A DNA stretch of 64,000 bases from Acidobacteriota bacterium (lineage in GTDB: Bacteria; Acidobacteriota; Vicinamibacteria; Vicinamibacterales; UBA8438), in contig VXME01000150.1 in the NCBI GenBank assembly GCA_009861545.1, positions 1 to 64,000 of the forward strand, written 5' to 3'. The notes beneath the pieces are model-generated. The model had not been told where the DNA came from. It did no database searches and saw only the letters and a list, made by a program, of their open reading frames with translations. This document shows positions 34,692 through 43,314 of this stretch, piece after piece. The stretch's first letter is position 1. Each line of letters opens with the position of its first letter. The position numbers and the translations under genes are program-made.

Positions 34692-35023
34692 TCCGACAGC
34701 CCCATGCAGAATGCGACCGTCCGGTTCAGCCGCCGGACGTCCGGCAAGTCCAACCGTCCGATCCGCGCGCTGATCCGCTCGCGTCGCACGGTGACCGGCT
34801 TGTCGGCCATGATCTGTGAGGTCTTCTTCAGGCCGTTAGCCTCGGAGGGTGCAATAGTCGCGCGGAAATCCGGGGCATCGACCAGGGTGGAGGTCATCTG
34901 GCACACGATGACCGACGCATGCTCCTGCGGGAACACGTCACTCTGAACAATCACCGCCGGCCTCGGCTTGCCGAAGTCGCCGGGGGCGGAAACCGTCACC
35001 ACGTCACCGCGCCGCAGCCGCAT
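34688..35023 (-). CDS. MazF/PemK-family endoribonuclease toxin
   Basis: The 111-residue product has the MazF fold signature: RRGDVVTVSAPGDFGKPRPAVIVQSD at the start, then VIVCQMTSTLVDAPDFR, GLKKTSQIMADKPVTVRRERI and LDLPDVRRLNRTVAFCMGL. MazF toxins cleave mRNA in the cytoplasm and are neutralised by a partner antitoxin. The antitoxin gene upstream overlaps its start by 20 bp, and its own stop overlaps the next gene by 4 bp. Confidence 0.88.
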   Translation of the reverse strand: MRLRRGDVVTVSAPGDFGKPRPAVIVQSDVFPQEHASVIVCQMTSTLVDAPDFRATIAPSEANGLKKTSQIMADKPVTVRRERISARIGRLDLPDVRRLNRTVAFCMGLSD

Positions 35024-35249
35024 CGAAATCCGAGACGGCCTCGATCCACGTCAGCGCGTCTGCCTCGCTGGCCGGATCGAGCCTGGTGACCGCATCCGCA
35101 ACGCGCGCCCGCACCGCGGCGCTACGGGCGTCCGGCAGCGTCAACCGAATCTCGCGTTCTGCGAGTCCGCGACGACGTGCACGCATTGCCCGCATCCGCT
35201 CCGCTGGAGAGGCTGGCGTGGCTGTCTGCCCTTCGTCCATGAAGAGCAC
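35004..35249 (-). CDS. MazE-family antitoxin (DUF3018 type)
   Basis: The 81-residue product contains SPAERMRAMRARRRGLAEREIRLTLPDARS, and ends ADALTWIEAVSDFD. These are the DUF3018 antitoxin features: a ribbon-helix-helix-like N-terminus followed by a toxin-binding tail. It overlaps the toxin gene start by 20 bp, the usual order of antitoxin first. The ATG three codons further in is an equally likely start. It should repress its own operon. Confidence 0.85.
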   Translation of the reverse strand: MLFMDEGQTATPASPAERMRAMRARRRGLAEREIRLTLPDARSAAVRARVADAVTRLDPASEADALTWIEAVSDFDAAAAR

Positions 35250-35306
35250 TGTAACGCGTTACGCCGCGTCCGACAAGGACGCGCGGAACCTCATGCAAAG
35301 GACCGT

Positions 35307-35326
35307 GGCCCCGCCGGACTGGGCGG
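35307..35326. terminator. GC hairpin between mazE-like gene and TonB receptor gene
   Basis: Arms CCCCGCC (35307-35313) and GGCGGGG (35320-35326) pair perfectly around a 6-base loop. There is no T tract. It may act as a second transcription barrier behind the TonB receptor gene. Confidence 0.35.
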
Positions 35327-35348
35327 GGACCCGCGGTCGGGGAAGGAA

Positions 35349-35382
35349 GGGCGCGACTCCATCCTTGGGCGGAGCCGCGCCC
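35349..35382 (-). terminator. probable terminator of the TonB receptor gene
   Basis: Arms at 35349-35360 and 35371-35382 pair over 12 bp with one mismatch around a 10-base loop. The hairpin begins 7 bases past the receptor's TAG stop on the minus strand and is followed on that strand by a pyrimidine run (CCTTCCTTCCCC). Position and shape fit a terminator. Confidence 0.55.
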
Positions 35383-35389
35383 CCGCGAG

Positions 35390-38300
35390 CTACCAGCTCA
35401 ACTGCGTCGACAGCCGCAGCATCCGGCCGAGGACGTAGCGGCTCGGCTGCGCCCAGACGCCGGAGGTGTAGTTGGTCGACGCCTCGGCGTACCAGACGTC
35501 GGTGTTGGTCACGTTGTAGATCTCGAGCTGCGGGCGGAACTCGACGCCCGCCGCGTTGAAGATCCGCTGGAAGCTGAAGTTCACCATGTTGGTCCGGGGC
35601 AACTGGTGGATGGTGCCGGCCGGCGCGACGGGCACCGTGATCGACGACTGCACCATGTCCGGGATGACGGGCATCCCGGGCATGCACGGCGCGCCGTTGA
35701 TCGTCGCGCCCTGACACGTCGGGGAACGACCGGTGGATCCGCCGTCGGCGGTATAGACGGTGTTCCGGTTGATGACCCAGTTGACCGGCAGCAGCTCGTC
35801 CACGCGCTGGATGTCACCGGTCAGCCGGCCGGTGACGCTGTTCAGCACCAGGCTGAACTGCGCGCCGCCGGGCAGCGGGAAGTAGCCGCCGAGCTTGAAG
35901 TCGTTCTTGAAATCGACCCCGTCGTAGGCGACCTGCATGCCGCCCGGCAGGCTGACGTTGTAGCGGCTCATGTCGGTTCGGTCGCAGAAGCGATCGCCGT
36001 TCGGGTCGCCCCGGTTGTCGCACTCGCTCGTGATCTTGCGCTGCGTCGTCAGGCTGGAGATGAGCTGTCCGCCGCCCGGCAGCCGCGCATTCAGGGCGAT
36101 CTCGATCCCGTTGTAGACGCCGGTGTGGCCGATGGGGTTGGTGACCAGGTTGTCCACCTGCCCCGCGAGGTCCGCGCTGGCCAGGTCGTACACGTTGAAG
36201 ACCTCGCCGTTGAGCGGGTTGACCACCTCGACCGCCCGGAACGAGCCCGGCGCCTCCCAGTTCTGGTTGTAGATGAACATCCCCTCGTAGCCGCGGTCGG
36301 TGAAGAGGATGTCGTGGAACGACCGGCGGTACCAGCCGACGCTCAGCGAGACGTTGCGCGTGAGCTCCCGCTCCACGCTGACCGAGGTCTCGATGTTCCA
36401 TTCCCGCACCAGGTTCGGGTCGATATCGTCGAGCCGCCGCGTGCCGAAGTTGGGCGGCAGCCGGTTGAAGTCGAGCTCGTGGTCCTGCACGATGCTGTCG
36501 CCGTTCGGGTCGCTCCAGGGCAGGGCAAACGTCGTCAGGGCCATCGGATTCACCCGGTTCGGCAATGCCGTGGTGGTCGGGGTCAGGTACTTGCCGGTGC
36601 TGAACTTCAGCGCGGTCCTCGCGTCACCGAAGACGTCCCAGGCGACGCCGATGCGCGGCGACCACTCCGGACCCCAGCACGGCACGCAGGTCACCTCGGC
36701 AAAGTCGCGCCCCTTGGCGAAGCGGCCGTCGGGCACGCGCTGCGGCGGCACCGACCCGTTGAGCCAGTCGGCGCGCAGGCCGCCGGTAATCGTGACGCGG
36801 TCGACGGTCCAGGCGTCCTGGACGAACCAACCGGTCTCCTTGACCGAGTTCAGCCGGATGAACGGATAGTTGCCCGCCAGCACCTCGTAGGCGCGCCCGT
36901 CGCGGATGTTGATCCGGCTGATGTCGCCGTTGTTGAAGCGGTGCTGCTCAGCCGTCCCCCAGGCGTAGGAGAAGCCGGTCTTGAAGTTGTGCGAGCCGGT
37001 CACGTAGGAAATATTGGTCATCACCCGCTCGCCCGGCAGGTTCCAGGTGAAGTCCTCCACCGAGTCGAACTGGATGTTTCGGTCGAGGTCGCGCTTGTGC
37101 ACGAACTGCAGCCAGTTGTCGGACCAGCGCGGAAACACGGTGTTCGGCTGCGGGTCGCTGCAGCAGTCGGCGACACCGGAGCTGCCGTAGCCCGCCTCGA
37201 ACAGCAACCGGCTGCTGATCGTCGACGTCCACTTCGCCTGCCCCTGCCAGTACGGGGCGTGGTGCCAGCCCTGCCCCTTGTTCTGGTAGTTGCGGGCGGT
37301 CTCCGGGTCGGGGCCGCGCTGATCGTCGAGCAGGAACGCGGACTGAATCAACGCCGACTCGGGCGCGGCCTGCCACTGCCCGCGGTAGCGCGCCTCGTGC
37401 GGCAGGTCGATGTAGGGCCCGCGCCGCTTGTTCAGCCGGTCGAGGGTGGCGCTGAACTTGTTGTTCGGGTTCGCCTGGAAGGTGAACCGGGTGACGCTGG
37501 AGATGATGTCCTCTTCGTTGAAGAACTGGCTCCGATCGTCGAACAGCCAGCCCGGCTCCGGCGTCCAGGCGCCCCAGTAGCGGACCGACTCGTGGAACCA
37601 GAGCTTGTCCTGGATGATCGGCCCGCCGATCGACCCGGAGTAGTCGAACAGCTTGTTGAACTCGGCCGCCTCGGTGGTGCCCGCCTGCCGCAGCCGGTCC
37701 GAGTAGTTGTTGGAGATCCAGCCCCCGGCGGTGTGGCCGACGTAGCCCTGGCCGCTGAAGGTGTTGCCCCCCTCCTTGGGGATGATGTTCATCACGACGC
37801 CGCCGGCCTGCATCTCGGCGTTGCCGCCGCCGCCGCCCGCCTGCACCGCCATCTCCTGGGTCGCCAGATCCTGGTTGTACATGACCGGGACCCCTTCGAG
37901 GGCGAGCAGGTCGAGGGCCATGCCCTCCTGCATGACGGTGGTGTGCTTGGCGTTGGCGCCGCGCGCCTCGAGCTGCAGGTCGTTGACGTAGCGCGACCCG
38001 CCGACGTCGACTCCCGCCATCGAGACGCCCGGGACCATCATCGCCTGGGTCCACGGGCTGCCCGTGTTGATGACGTTGTCGAGCACCTCGCGGGAGAGCA
38101 CCTGCACGCGGGCCGCCTGCTGCACGTCGACGGTCGGCGCCGCGCCGGAAACGGTCACCGTCTCCTCGAGAGCCCCGACGGACAACTGGATATCGAGCTC
38201 GGCCGTGAACTCGGACGGCAGGTCGTAGGCCTCCTGCACGACCGTGCCGAAGCCGGCGAGCGAGAACGTCAGGCTGTAGAGGCCGGGCCGCAGGTTGACG

Positions 38301-38512
38301 ATGCTGTACCGCCCCTGGCCGTCGGTGACGGCGATGCGGCTGCCCTCGATGAGCTCCGGACTCGAGGCCTCCACCGTGACACCCGGAAGGATGCCGCCGG
38401 TGTTGTCGGTGACCTGGCCGCCGATCGCGCTCTGGGCCGCGGCCGACGCCGGCCACAGCGCCAGGCCCGCGAGCAGGATCCAGGCGTAGCTGATCTTGCG
38501 GACGCACTGCAC
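35390..38512 (-). CDS. TonB-dependent outer-membrane receptor with N-terminal carboxypeptidase-regulatory domain
   Basis: The 1040-residue product has a signal peptide ending SAAAQ, then a CarboxypepD_reg sandwich (GGQVTDNTGGILPGVTVEAS, DGQGRYSIVNLRPGLYSLTF), a plug region (QVLSREVLDNVINTG, VMNIIPKEGGN) and a long beta-barrel ending RMLRLSTQLSW with the terminal aromatic residue expected of outer-membrane proteins. This is the Oar/SusC-like class expanded in Acidobacteriota, which imports large or scarce substrates with TonB energy. The start is a GTG at 38512, chosen for its strong ribosome site (GGAGGTGGAATC) and the immediate signal peptide. It is divergent from the heme-motif protein at 38956. 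Confidence 0.9.
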   Translation of the reverse strand: MQCVRKISYAWILLAGLALWPASAAAQSAIGGQVTDNTGGILPGVTVEASSPELIEGSRIAVTDGQGRYSIVNLRPGLYSLTFSLAGFGTVVQEAYDLPSEFTAELDIQLSVGALEETVTVSGAAPTVDVQQAARVQVLSREVLDNVINTGSPWTQAMMVPGVSMAGVDVGGSRYVNDLQLEARGANAKHTTVMQEGMALDLLALEGVPVMYNQDLATQEMAVQAGGGGGNAEMQAGGVVMNIIPKEGGNTFSGQGYVGHTAGGWISNNYSDRLRQAGTTEAAEFNKLFDYSGSIGGPIIQDKLWFHESVRYWGAWTPEPGWLFDDRSQFFNEEDIISSVTRFTFQANPNNKFSATLDRLNKRRGPYIDLPHEARYRGQWQAAPESALIQSAFLLDDQRGPDPETARNYQNKGQGWHHAPYWQGQAKWTSTISSRLLFEAGYGSSGVADCCSDPQPNTVFPRWSDNWLQFVHKRDLDRNIQFDSVEDFTWNLPGERVMTNISYVTGSHNFKTGFSYAWGTAEQHRFNNGDISRINIRDGRAYEVLAGNYPFIRLNSVKETGWFVQDAWTVDRVTITGGLRADWLNGSVPPQRVPDGRFAKGRDFAEVTCVPCWGPEWSPRIGVAWDVFGDARTALKFSTGKYLTPTTTALPNRVNPMALTTFALPWSDPNGDSIVQDHELDFNRLPPNFGTRRLDDIDPNLVREWNIETSVSVERELTRNVSLSVGWYRRSFHDILFTDRGYEGMFIYNQNWEAPGSFRAVEVVNPLNGEVFNVYDLASADLAGQVDNLVTNPIGHTGVYNGIEIALNARLPGGGQLISSLTTQRKITSECDNRGDPNGDRFCDRTDMSRYNVSLPGGMQVAYDGVDFKNDFKLGGYFPLPGGAQFSLVLNSVTGRLTGDIQRVDELLPVNWVINRNTVYTADGGSTGRSPTCQGATINGAPCMPGMPVIPDMVQSSITVPVAPAGTIHQLPRTNMVNFSFQRIFNAAGVEFRPQLEIYNVTNTDVWYAEASTNYTSGVWAQPSRYVLGRMLRLSTQLSW

Positions 38513-38955
38513 GATTCCACCTCCGTTCCGCGAGTGTTTCCGACGAACGCGGCGTTCCGGGGAAACGGAAACGATGGAGGGGCCGACCGTACGCAATGGA
38601 AGGAGAGACGCGAGCGCCGGCACCGGCCGGTCCGCTTCGCTTCGACGAGGCCGCGGGCAGTCGCCGCGGATGATGTTGGCCCCAGCATAGCTTCCGCTCT
38701 CCGGGTGAACGCCAACTACCGACGACGCGAGCTCGACCGCGAACGACACGAGCCGCGGTCACGCAACGCGGCGGCGGCCCGGCCCTCACTATACTCCTCG
38801 CGCTCCACGACGCAACCCCGAGCGCCTCCTCCGCTTTCCTCCGACGACAACGCATGCACCCTTGACGGTCCATCCCCCGCGGGGGCATGCTCGGCACGAA
38901 CGGCCGCCAGCAGTCACCGCAGAGCGCCGGCCGGACCGCAACACGGAGGATAGCC
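38513..38955. other. divergent promoter region between TonB receptor and heme-motif protein
   Basis: This 443-bp stretch lies between two divergent starts and must hold both promoters. On the plus strand TATACT at 38790-38795 resembles a -10 box, about 160 bp before the ATG at 38956, but no good -35 is seen. No convincing gene occurs in it; the frames crossing it are extensions of the flanking genes. Confidence 0.4.
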
Positions 38956-41154
38956 ATGAGCAAGCGTTTCGCAGGAGCGTCGGTCGCCGCGATGTTCGTC
39001 GCCGCGGCGTTGGTGTCCCTCTCGGCGTCAGGCCGCGCCGCGAGCGGGGCGCAGGCGCCGGAGGCCGACATCAGCGGCGTGGTCACCAGCGCCAACGGCC
39101 CCGAGGAGGGGGTCTGGGTGATCGCCGAGACCACTTCCCTGCCGACCAAGTTCGTCAAGAGCGTGGTGACCGGCGACGGCGGCCGGTACCTGATCCCCGA
39201 TCTGCCGGACGCGACCTACGACGTGTGGGTGCGCGGCTACGGCCTGATCGATTCCGACGCCGTGACCGCGATGCCGGGCGACACGGTGGACCTGGAGGCC
39301 ACGGTGGCCCCGACGCCGGCCGATGCGGCGAAGGTCTACCCGGCCAACTACTGGTACTCGCTGATCCAGCCGCCCGTGCCGACCGAGTTTCCGGGGACCG
39401 GCGAGGACGGCAACGGCATCGCCGCCACCCTGCAGCACCAGGACCAGTGGGTGGACATCCAGAAGCAGGGCTGCATGCTGTGCCACCAGCTCGGCAGCCG
39501 CATCATCCGCGAGATCGACAACCTCGACCAGTTCGACTCCAGCCTCGAGGCCTGGAACCACCGCGTGCAGATGGGCCAGCGCGGCGGGCAGATGACCAAC
39601 GTCATGAACCGCTTCGGCCGGATGCGCGGCCTGCGGATGTTCGCCGACTGGAGCGACCGCATCGCCGCCGGCGCCGTGCCCGAGGCCCCGCCGCGGCCGC
39701 AGGGGGTCGAGCGCAACGTCGTGGTCTCGATGTGGGAGTGGGGCACCGAGATCGACTACATCCACGACGAGATCACCACCGACAAGCGCGATCCGACCAT
39801 CAACGGCGACGGTCCCGTCTACGGCGTGAACATCTCCAACGACGCGCTCACGATCCTCGACCCGGTGACCCACACCGCTTCCAGCCTGGACGTCCCGCTG
39901 CGCGTCGACCCCGACACAGTGCCGGGGATGATCGCCATGTCCATGCCGGCGCCGTCCCGGTTCTACGGAGACGAGCTCATCTGGAACGACCCGGCCAACC
40001 CGCACAACCCGATGATGGACCAGAAGGGGCGGGTCTGGATGACCTCGGCGATCCGCAACCGCGCCAACCCGGACTATTGCAGAGAGGGCTCGGACAATCC
40101 GTACGCGCAGTACTTCCCGCTGGCGAACGGCTTCCGCTCGGCGGTCTTCTACGAGCCGGATCAGGAGCAGTTCGTGCTGGTCGACACCTGCTTCGGGACC
40201 CACCACCTGCAGTTCGCCGAGGACGACAACGACACGCTCTACTTCAGCGGCGGCGGACAGGCCATCGGCTGGATCGACACCAGGCTGTACGACGAGACCG
40301 CCAACGAGCGGATCTCGCAGGGCTGGTGCCCCACGGTGCTCGACACCAACGGCGACGGCGCGATCACGAAGCCGTGGAACGAGCCGGCGGTGCGCGGCCG
40401 GGAGGTCGAGCACGACCCGGCGCTCGACACGCGCGTTTCCATCGGCAGCTACGGCGTCATCGCCGACCCGACCGACGAGAAGGCAATCTGGATCAGCTCG
40501 AACCGGTTCCCGGGCCGGCTCGCCCGGCTGCACGTCGGCGACAACCCGCCGGAGAGTTGCGTGACCGAGATGTACGAGGTGCCGTCGGTCCTCGATCCGA
40601 ACGTGCCGCCCGAGAAGCGCGGCTTCGGCTCCCGCGGCATCGACATCGACCGCGACGGCGTCATCTGGACCGCGCTGTCCGGCTCGAGCCACATGGCCAG
40701 CTTCGACCGGACGAAGTGCGCCGTGCACAACGGCCCGAGCACGGCCGAGGGGCGCCACTGCGTCGAGGGCTGGACCCTCTACCCCACCCCGGGGCCGACG
40801 ATTCCCGGCACCGAGCCGCCGGTTCGGGCCGACTACCACTACTACAACTGGGTCGACCAGTGGGACACGCTCGGACTGGGCAGGGACGTCCCGATCGCGA
40901 CAGGCTCGAACTCCGACTCGCTGCTGGCGCTCGACCCGGACAGCGGCGAGTGGGTCGTGCTGCGGGTGCCGTATCCGCAGGGCTTCTTCACGCGCGGCCT
41001 CGACGGCCGCATCGACGACCCGGACGCCGGCTGGAAGGGACGCGGCGTGTGGGCCACCTACGGCGCGGCGGTCACCTGGCACATCGAGGGCGGCCCGGGC
41101 GTGAAGCCGGGGATGCTGAAGTTCCAGGTGCGGCCGCACCCGCTGGCGAACTGA
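38956..41154 (+). CDS. exported propeller-like protein with regulatory-like domain and one c-type heme motif
   Basis: The 732-residue product has a signal peptide (residues 1-32). A carboxypeptidase-regulatory-like sandwich follows (ADISGVVTSANGPEEGVWVIAE, GDGGRYLIPDLPDATYDVWVRGYG, about 37-120), then a CxxCH heme-attachment motif (CMLCH, 173-177). The rest is a large repeat region with streptogramin-lyase/NHL-like strands (GRVWMTSAIRN, GIDIDRDGVIWTALSGSSHMASFD, SLLALDPDSGEWVVLRVPYPQGFFTRGLDGRI). Heme attachment in the periplasm is inferred from motif plus signal peptide. GGAGGA lies before the ATG. The function is unknown; electron transfer linked to a propeller-borne activity is possible. 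Confidence 0.75.
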   Translation: MSKRFAGASVAAMFVAAALVSLSASGRAASGAQAPEADISGVVTSANGPEEGVWVIAETTSLPTKFVKSVVTGDGGRYLIPDLPDATYDVWVRGYGLIDSDAVTAMPGDTVDLEATVAPTPADAAKVYPANYWYSLIQPPVPTEFPGTGEDGNGIAATLQHQDQWVDIQKQGCMLCHQLGSRIIREIDNLDQFDSSLEAWNHRVQMGQRGGQMTNVMNRFGRMRGLRMFADWSDRIAAGAVPEAPPRPQGVERNVVVSMWEWGTEIDYIHDEITTDKRDPTINGDGPVYGVNISNDALTILDPVTHTASSLDVPLRVDPDTVPGMIAMSMPAPSRFYGDELIWNDPANPHNPMMDQKGRVWMTSAIRNRANPDYCREGSDNPYAQYFPLANGFRSAVFYEPDQEQFVLVDTCFGTHHLQFAEDDNDTLYFSGGGQAIGWIDTRLYDETANERISQGWCPTVLDTNGDGAITKPWNEPAVRGREVEHDPALDTRVSIGSYGVIADPTDEKAIWISSNRFPGRLARLHVGDNPPESCVTEMYEVPSVLDPNVPPEKRGFGSRGIDIDRDGVIWTALSGSSHMASFDRTKCAVHNGPSTAEGRHCVEGWTLYPTPGPTIPGTEPPVRADYHYYNWVDQWDTLGLGRDVPIATGSNSDSLLALDPDSGEWVVLRVPYPQGFFTRGLDGRIDDPDAGWKGRGVWATYGAAVTWHIEGGPGVKPGMLKFQVRPHPLAN

Positions 41155-41190
41155 GGGAGCGCGGTCGAAGGCTCGCAGCTCCTGTACAAC

Positions 41191-41226
41191 CCCGCGGGCA
41201 GTGTCCATTACGGCACTGCCCGCGGG
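41191..41226 (+). terminator. perfect 13-bp hairpin, probable terminator
   Basis: Arms at 41191-41203 (CCCGCGGGCAGTG) and 41214-41226 (CACTGCCCGCGGG) pair perfectly around a 10-base loop. It begins 36 bases after the stop of the heme-motif gene. There is no clear T tract, but the strength and position favour a transcription terminator. Confidence 0.6.
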
Positions 41227-41376
41227 AAGCCTCCATACGGTAGCCTGCGCCGCCCTCCCCACGGGAACGGGCCGCCGCCACTTCCTGTCGCGTTCGAAGT
41301 GCCTTGGATTCGAGATGGGGCGTCCCGGCGACAGAAATTCCGCGGGCGGCGCGCCGCACTGTGGCAGAATGGCGGA

Positions 41377-42198
41377 ATGAAGCGGCCGGCTTTCGTCGGT
41401 GCCGCGCTGGCGGTCGTACTGGCGCTCGCCGCCAATGCCGCGTTCGGCCAGTGGGGCTGGCGGACTCGGTATCCGCCCCGCATCCGTCCTCCGGAGCAGC
41501 GCGACGCCGGCTTCTCCTTCTGCCGGCTCATGTACTCCAGCGAGTACACGGGCCGCGGCATGGGCCGCTGGTCCACCGACTACCCCTTCGCCGACATCAA
41601 CTTCATGATCCGGCTGTCGGAGCTGTCGACGACCGATGTCAACTTCGACGCCGACGACGAGCCGATCCACTGGGTCGTCCCGGTCACGAACGACACGATC
41701 TTCGGCTGCCCCTTCATCATCGCCTCCGCCGTCGGATCGATGGTGCTCTCCGGCGAGGACGCCGGCCGCCTCCGCGAGTACCTGCTGAAGGGCGGCTTCC
41801 TGTGGGTCGACGACTTCTGGGGAAGCTGGGAGTGGGCCCAGTGGGTGAGCCAGATTCACAAGGTGTTGCCGGCCGGACAGTATCCGATCGTCGACCTGCC
41901 GATCGAGCACGCGTTGTTCAACACGCTGTTCCAGATTTGGGAGGTGCCGCAGATCGCCAACATCGGCTTCTGGCGGCGCTCCGGGGGGCGCACGTCCGAG
42001 CGCGGCCGCGACAGCGCCGAGCCCCACTTCCGCGTCATCTTCGACGAGCGCGGGCGCATCATGGTGGCGATGACGCACAACACCGACATCCAGGACGCGT
42101 GGGAGCGCGAGGGAGACGACCCGCGCTTCTTCGAGAACTTCGCGCCGGACGGCTACTCGCTGGGGGTCAACGTCCTGCTCTACGCCATGAGCCACTGA
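41377..42198 (+). CDS. exported DUF4159 domain protein
   Basis: The 273-residue product has a signal peptide (FVGAALAVVLALAANAAFGQ) and the DUF4159 region: FCRLMYSSEYTGRGMGRWSTDYPFADINFMIRLSELST spans residues 49-85, then LREYLLKGGFLWVDDFWGS near 132-150, and the closing GYSLGVNVLLYAMSH. DUF4159 proteins are common in phyla with large exported proteomes and lack an assigned activity; the fold resembles glutamine-amidotransferase-like domains. The ATG at 41377 gives the signal peptide. A hairpin separates it from the gene upstream. Confidence 0.85.
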   Translation: MKRPAFVGAALAVVLALAANAAFGQWGWRTRYPPRIRPPEQRDAGFSFCRLMYSSEYTGRGMGRWSTDYPFADINFMIRLSELSTTDVNFDADDEPIHWVVPVTNDTIFGCPFIIASAVGSMVLSGEDAGRLREYLLKGGFLWVDDFWGSWEWAQWVSQIHKVLPAGQYPIVDLPIEHALFNTLFQIWEVPQIANIGFWRRSGGRTSERGRDSAEPHFRVIFDERGRIMVAMTHNTDIQDAWEREGDDPRFFENFAPDGYSLGVNVLLYAMSH

Positions 42199-42200
42199 AC

Positions 42201-42220
42201 CGCGCCGCGCCTGCGGCGCG
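42201..42220. terminator. perfect 8-bp hairpin between convergent genes
   Basis: CGCGCCGC (42201-42208) and GCGGCGCG (42213-42220) pair perfectly around a 4-base loop, immediately after the DUF4159 stop. It lies between convergent genes and could stop transcription from either side. Confidence 0.5.
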
Positions 42221-42307
42221 ACCCGCATCGCCGCCACCGACTGCGCCCATCGTCCGCTTTGCCGGCCGCGGGCCCTGAATCCGATTCGAAGCCGCCGCCA
42301 GTCCCTG

Positions 42308-43126
42308 TCAGTGAGCCCGCGTCTTCTTCGAGACGAGGTTGAAGAACGAGAAGAGGTGCTCGACCACCTTCGGGTTCCTCGAGATGAAGAGCGAGTGATC
42401 GCCGCCGGGGATCTCGATGTAGAGGTGCCGCATGCCCAGCTCGCTCATCCTCGCCACCGACGCTCGCACCCCCGCGGTGGGAACGACACGATCGTCCGAG
42501 CCCTGGATCACCAGGAACGGGATGTGGCGGATTGCCTCCGCGTCGACGTAGCCGGCGTTCATGCTGCCGCCGGCCACCGCGGCGAGCCCGGCCCAGACGT
42601 CGGGGTAGCGGCTGGCGAGGTAGTAGGTGCCGGCGCCGCCCATGGAATGGCCCCACAGGTAGATCCGGTTCTCGTCGACGTTGAGCTCCCCGGTCACCAG
42701 CCGGAACACGTTCATGACGTCCTGCTCGGCCCGGCGGTCCTGCTCCGAATCGCCGCGGTAGCCGTATCCTCCCCGCCGCGTGTAGCCGAGCGGCGTCACC
42801 ACGACGTACCCGTGGTGCTCCGCCAGATCGAGAAAGCCCGCGTAGTTCATCAGCCAGTCGTACTGGCGCCCCGCCCCGTGCAGCGAGACCATCAGCGGTG
42901 CAGGAGTCGCCGGGTCGTAGCTCGAGGGCACGAAGAGGGCGTAGGGGATGGTCTCGCCGGTCTCTTCCATCACGTACGAACGATGCTGGACGCGCGGGTC
43001 GTTGACCGCGTACTCGTTGTCGCGCGCCTCGCGCTGGGCCAGCAGATCCGTGGGGACGCCGGCGACGAGCCAGAGCGCGCCCGCGAGCGTCAGAGCGGGA
43101 CCGACCGAACGAGGGATTGTCTGCAT
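42308..43126 (-). CDS. exported alpha/beta-hydrolase, PHB-depolymerase/feruloyl-esterase-like
   Basis: The 272-residue product has a signal peptide (SVGPALTLAGALWLVAGVPTDLLAQ) and an alpha/beta-hydrolase core: APLMVSLHGAG (oxyanion region), NRIYLWGHSMGGAGTYYLAS with the nucleophile Ser in GHSMGG, PFLVIQGSDDRVVP with the likely Asp, and GGDHSLF with the likely catalytic His. This matches the LpqC/esterase family that cleaves esters of polymers or plant phenolics. The substrate is unknown. The ATG at 43126 has a strong ribosome site (AGGAGGAAAGCG). Confidence 0.85.
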   Translation of the reverse strand: MQTIPRSVGPALTLAGALWLVAGVPTDLLAQREARDNEYAVNDPRVQHRSYVMEETGETIPYALFVPSSYDPATPAPLMVSLHGAGRQYDWLMNYAGFLDLAEHHGYVVVTPLGYTRRGGYGYRGDSEQDRRAEQDVMNVFRLVTGELNVDENRIYLWGHSMGGAGTYYLASRYPDVWAGLAAVAGGSMNAGYVDAEAIRHIPFLVIQGSDDRVVPTAGVRASVARMSELGMRHLYIEIPGGDHSLFISRNPKVVEHLFSFFNLVSKKTRAH

Positions 43127-43314
43127 CGCTTTCCTCCTGCGCGTCCCGGTGGTCCATCGCCGCCCGGCCGGATGCGCTGTTGCAAGGATCATACGGCGGC
43201 GGATGCACCTGACGCCGCGCGGGTCCGCGGACGGTGTCCCCGGTAAACGCGCCGCAGCCTGGTGCAGTCGCTTGCACCGTAGGGTTTCGTTAGTATTCAC
43301 GAGTGAGGTGCACC

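Noticed and set aside
35606-38953. 1115-residue plus-strand open frame
   Set aside because: It is antisense to the TonB receptor; the reverse frame has a signal peptide, plug, barrel end and strong ribosome site.
39028-42237. 1069-residue minus-strand open frame
   Set aside because: It is the antisense shadow of the heme-motif protein and DUF4159 genes.
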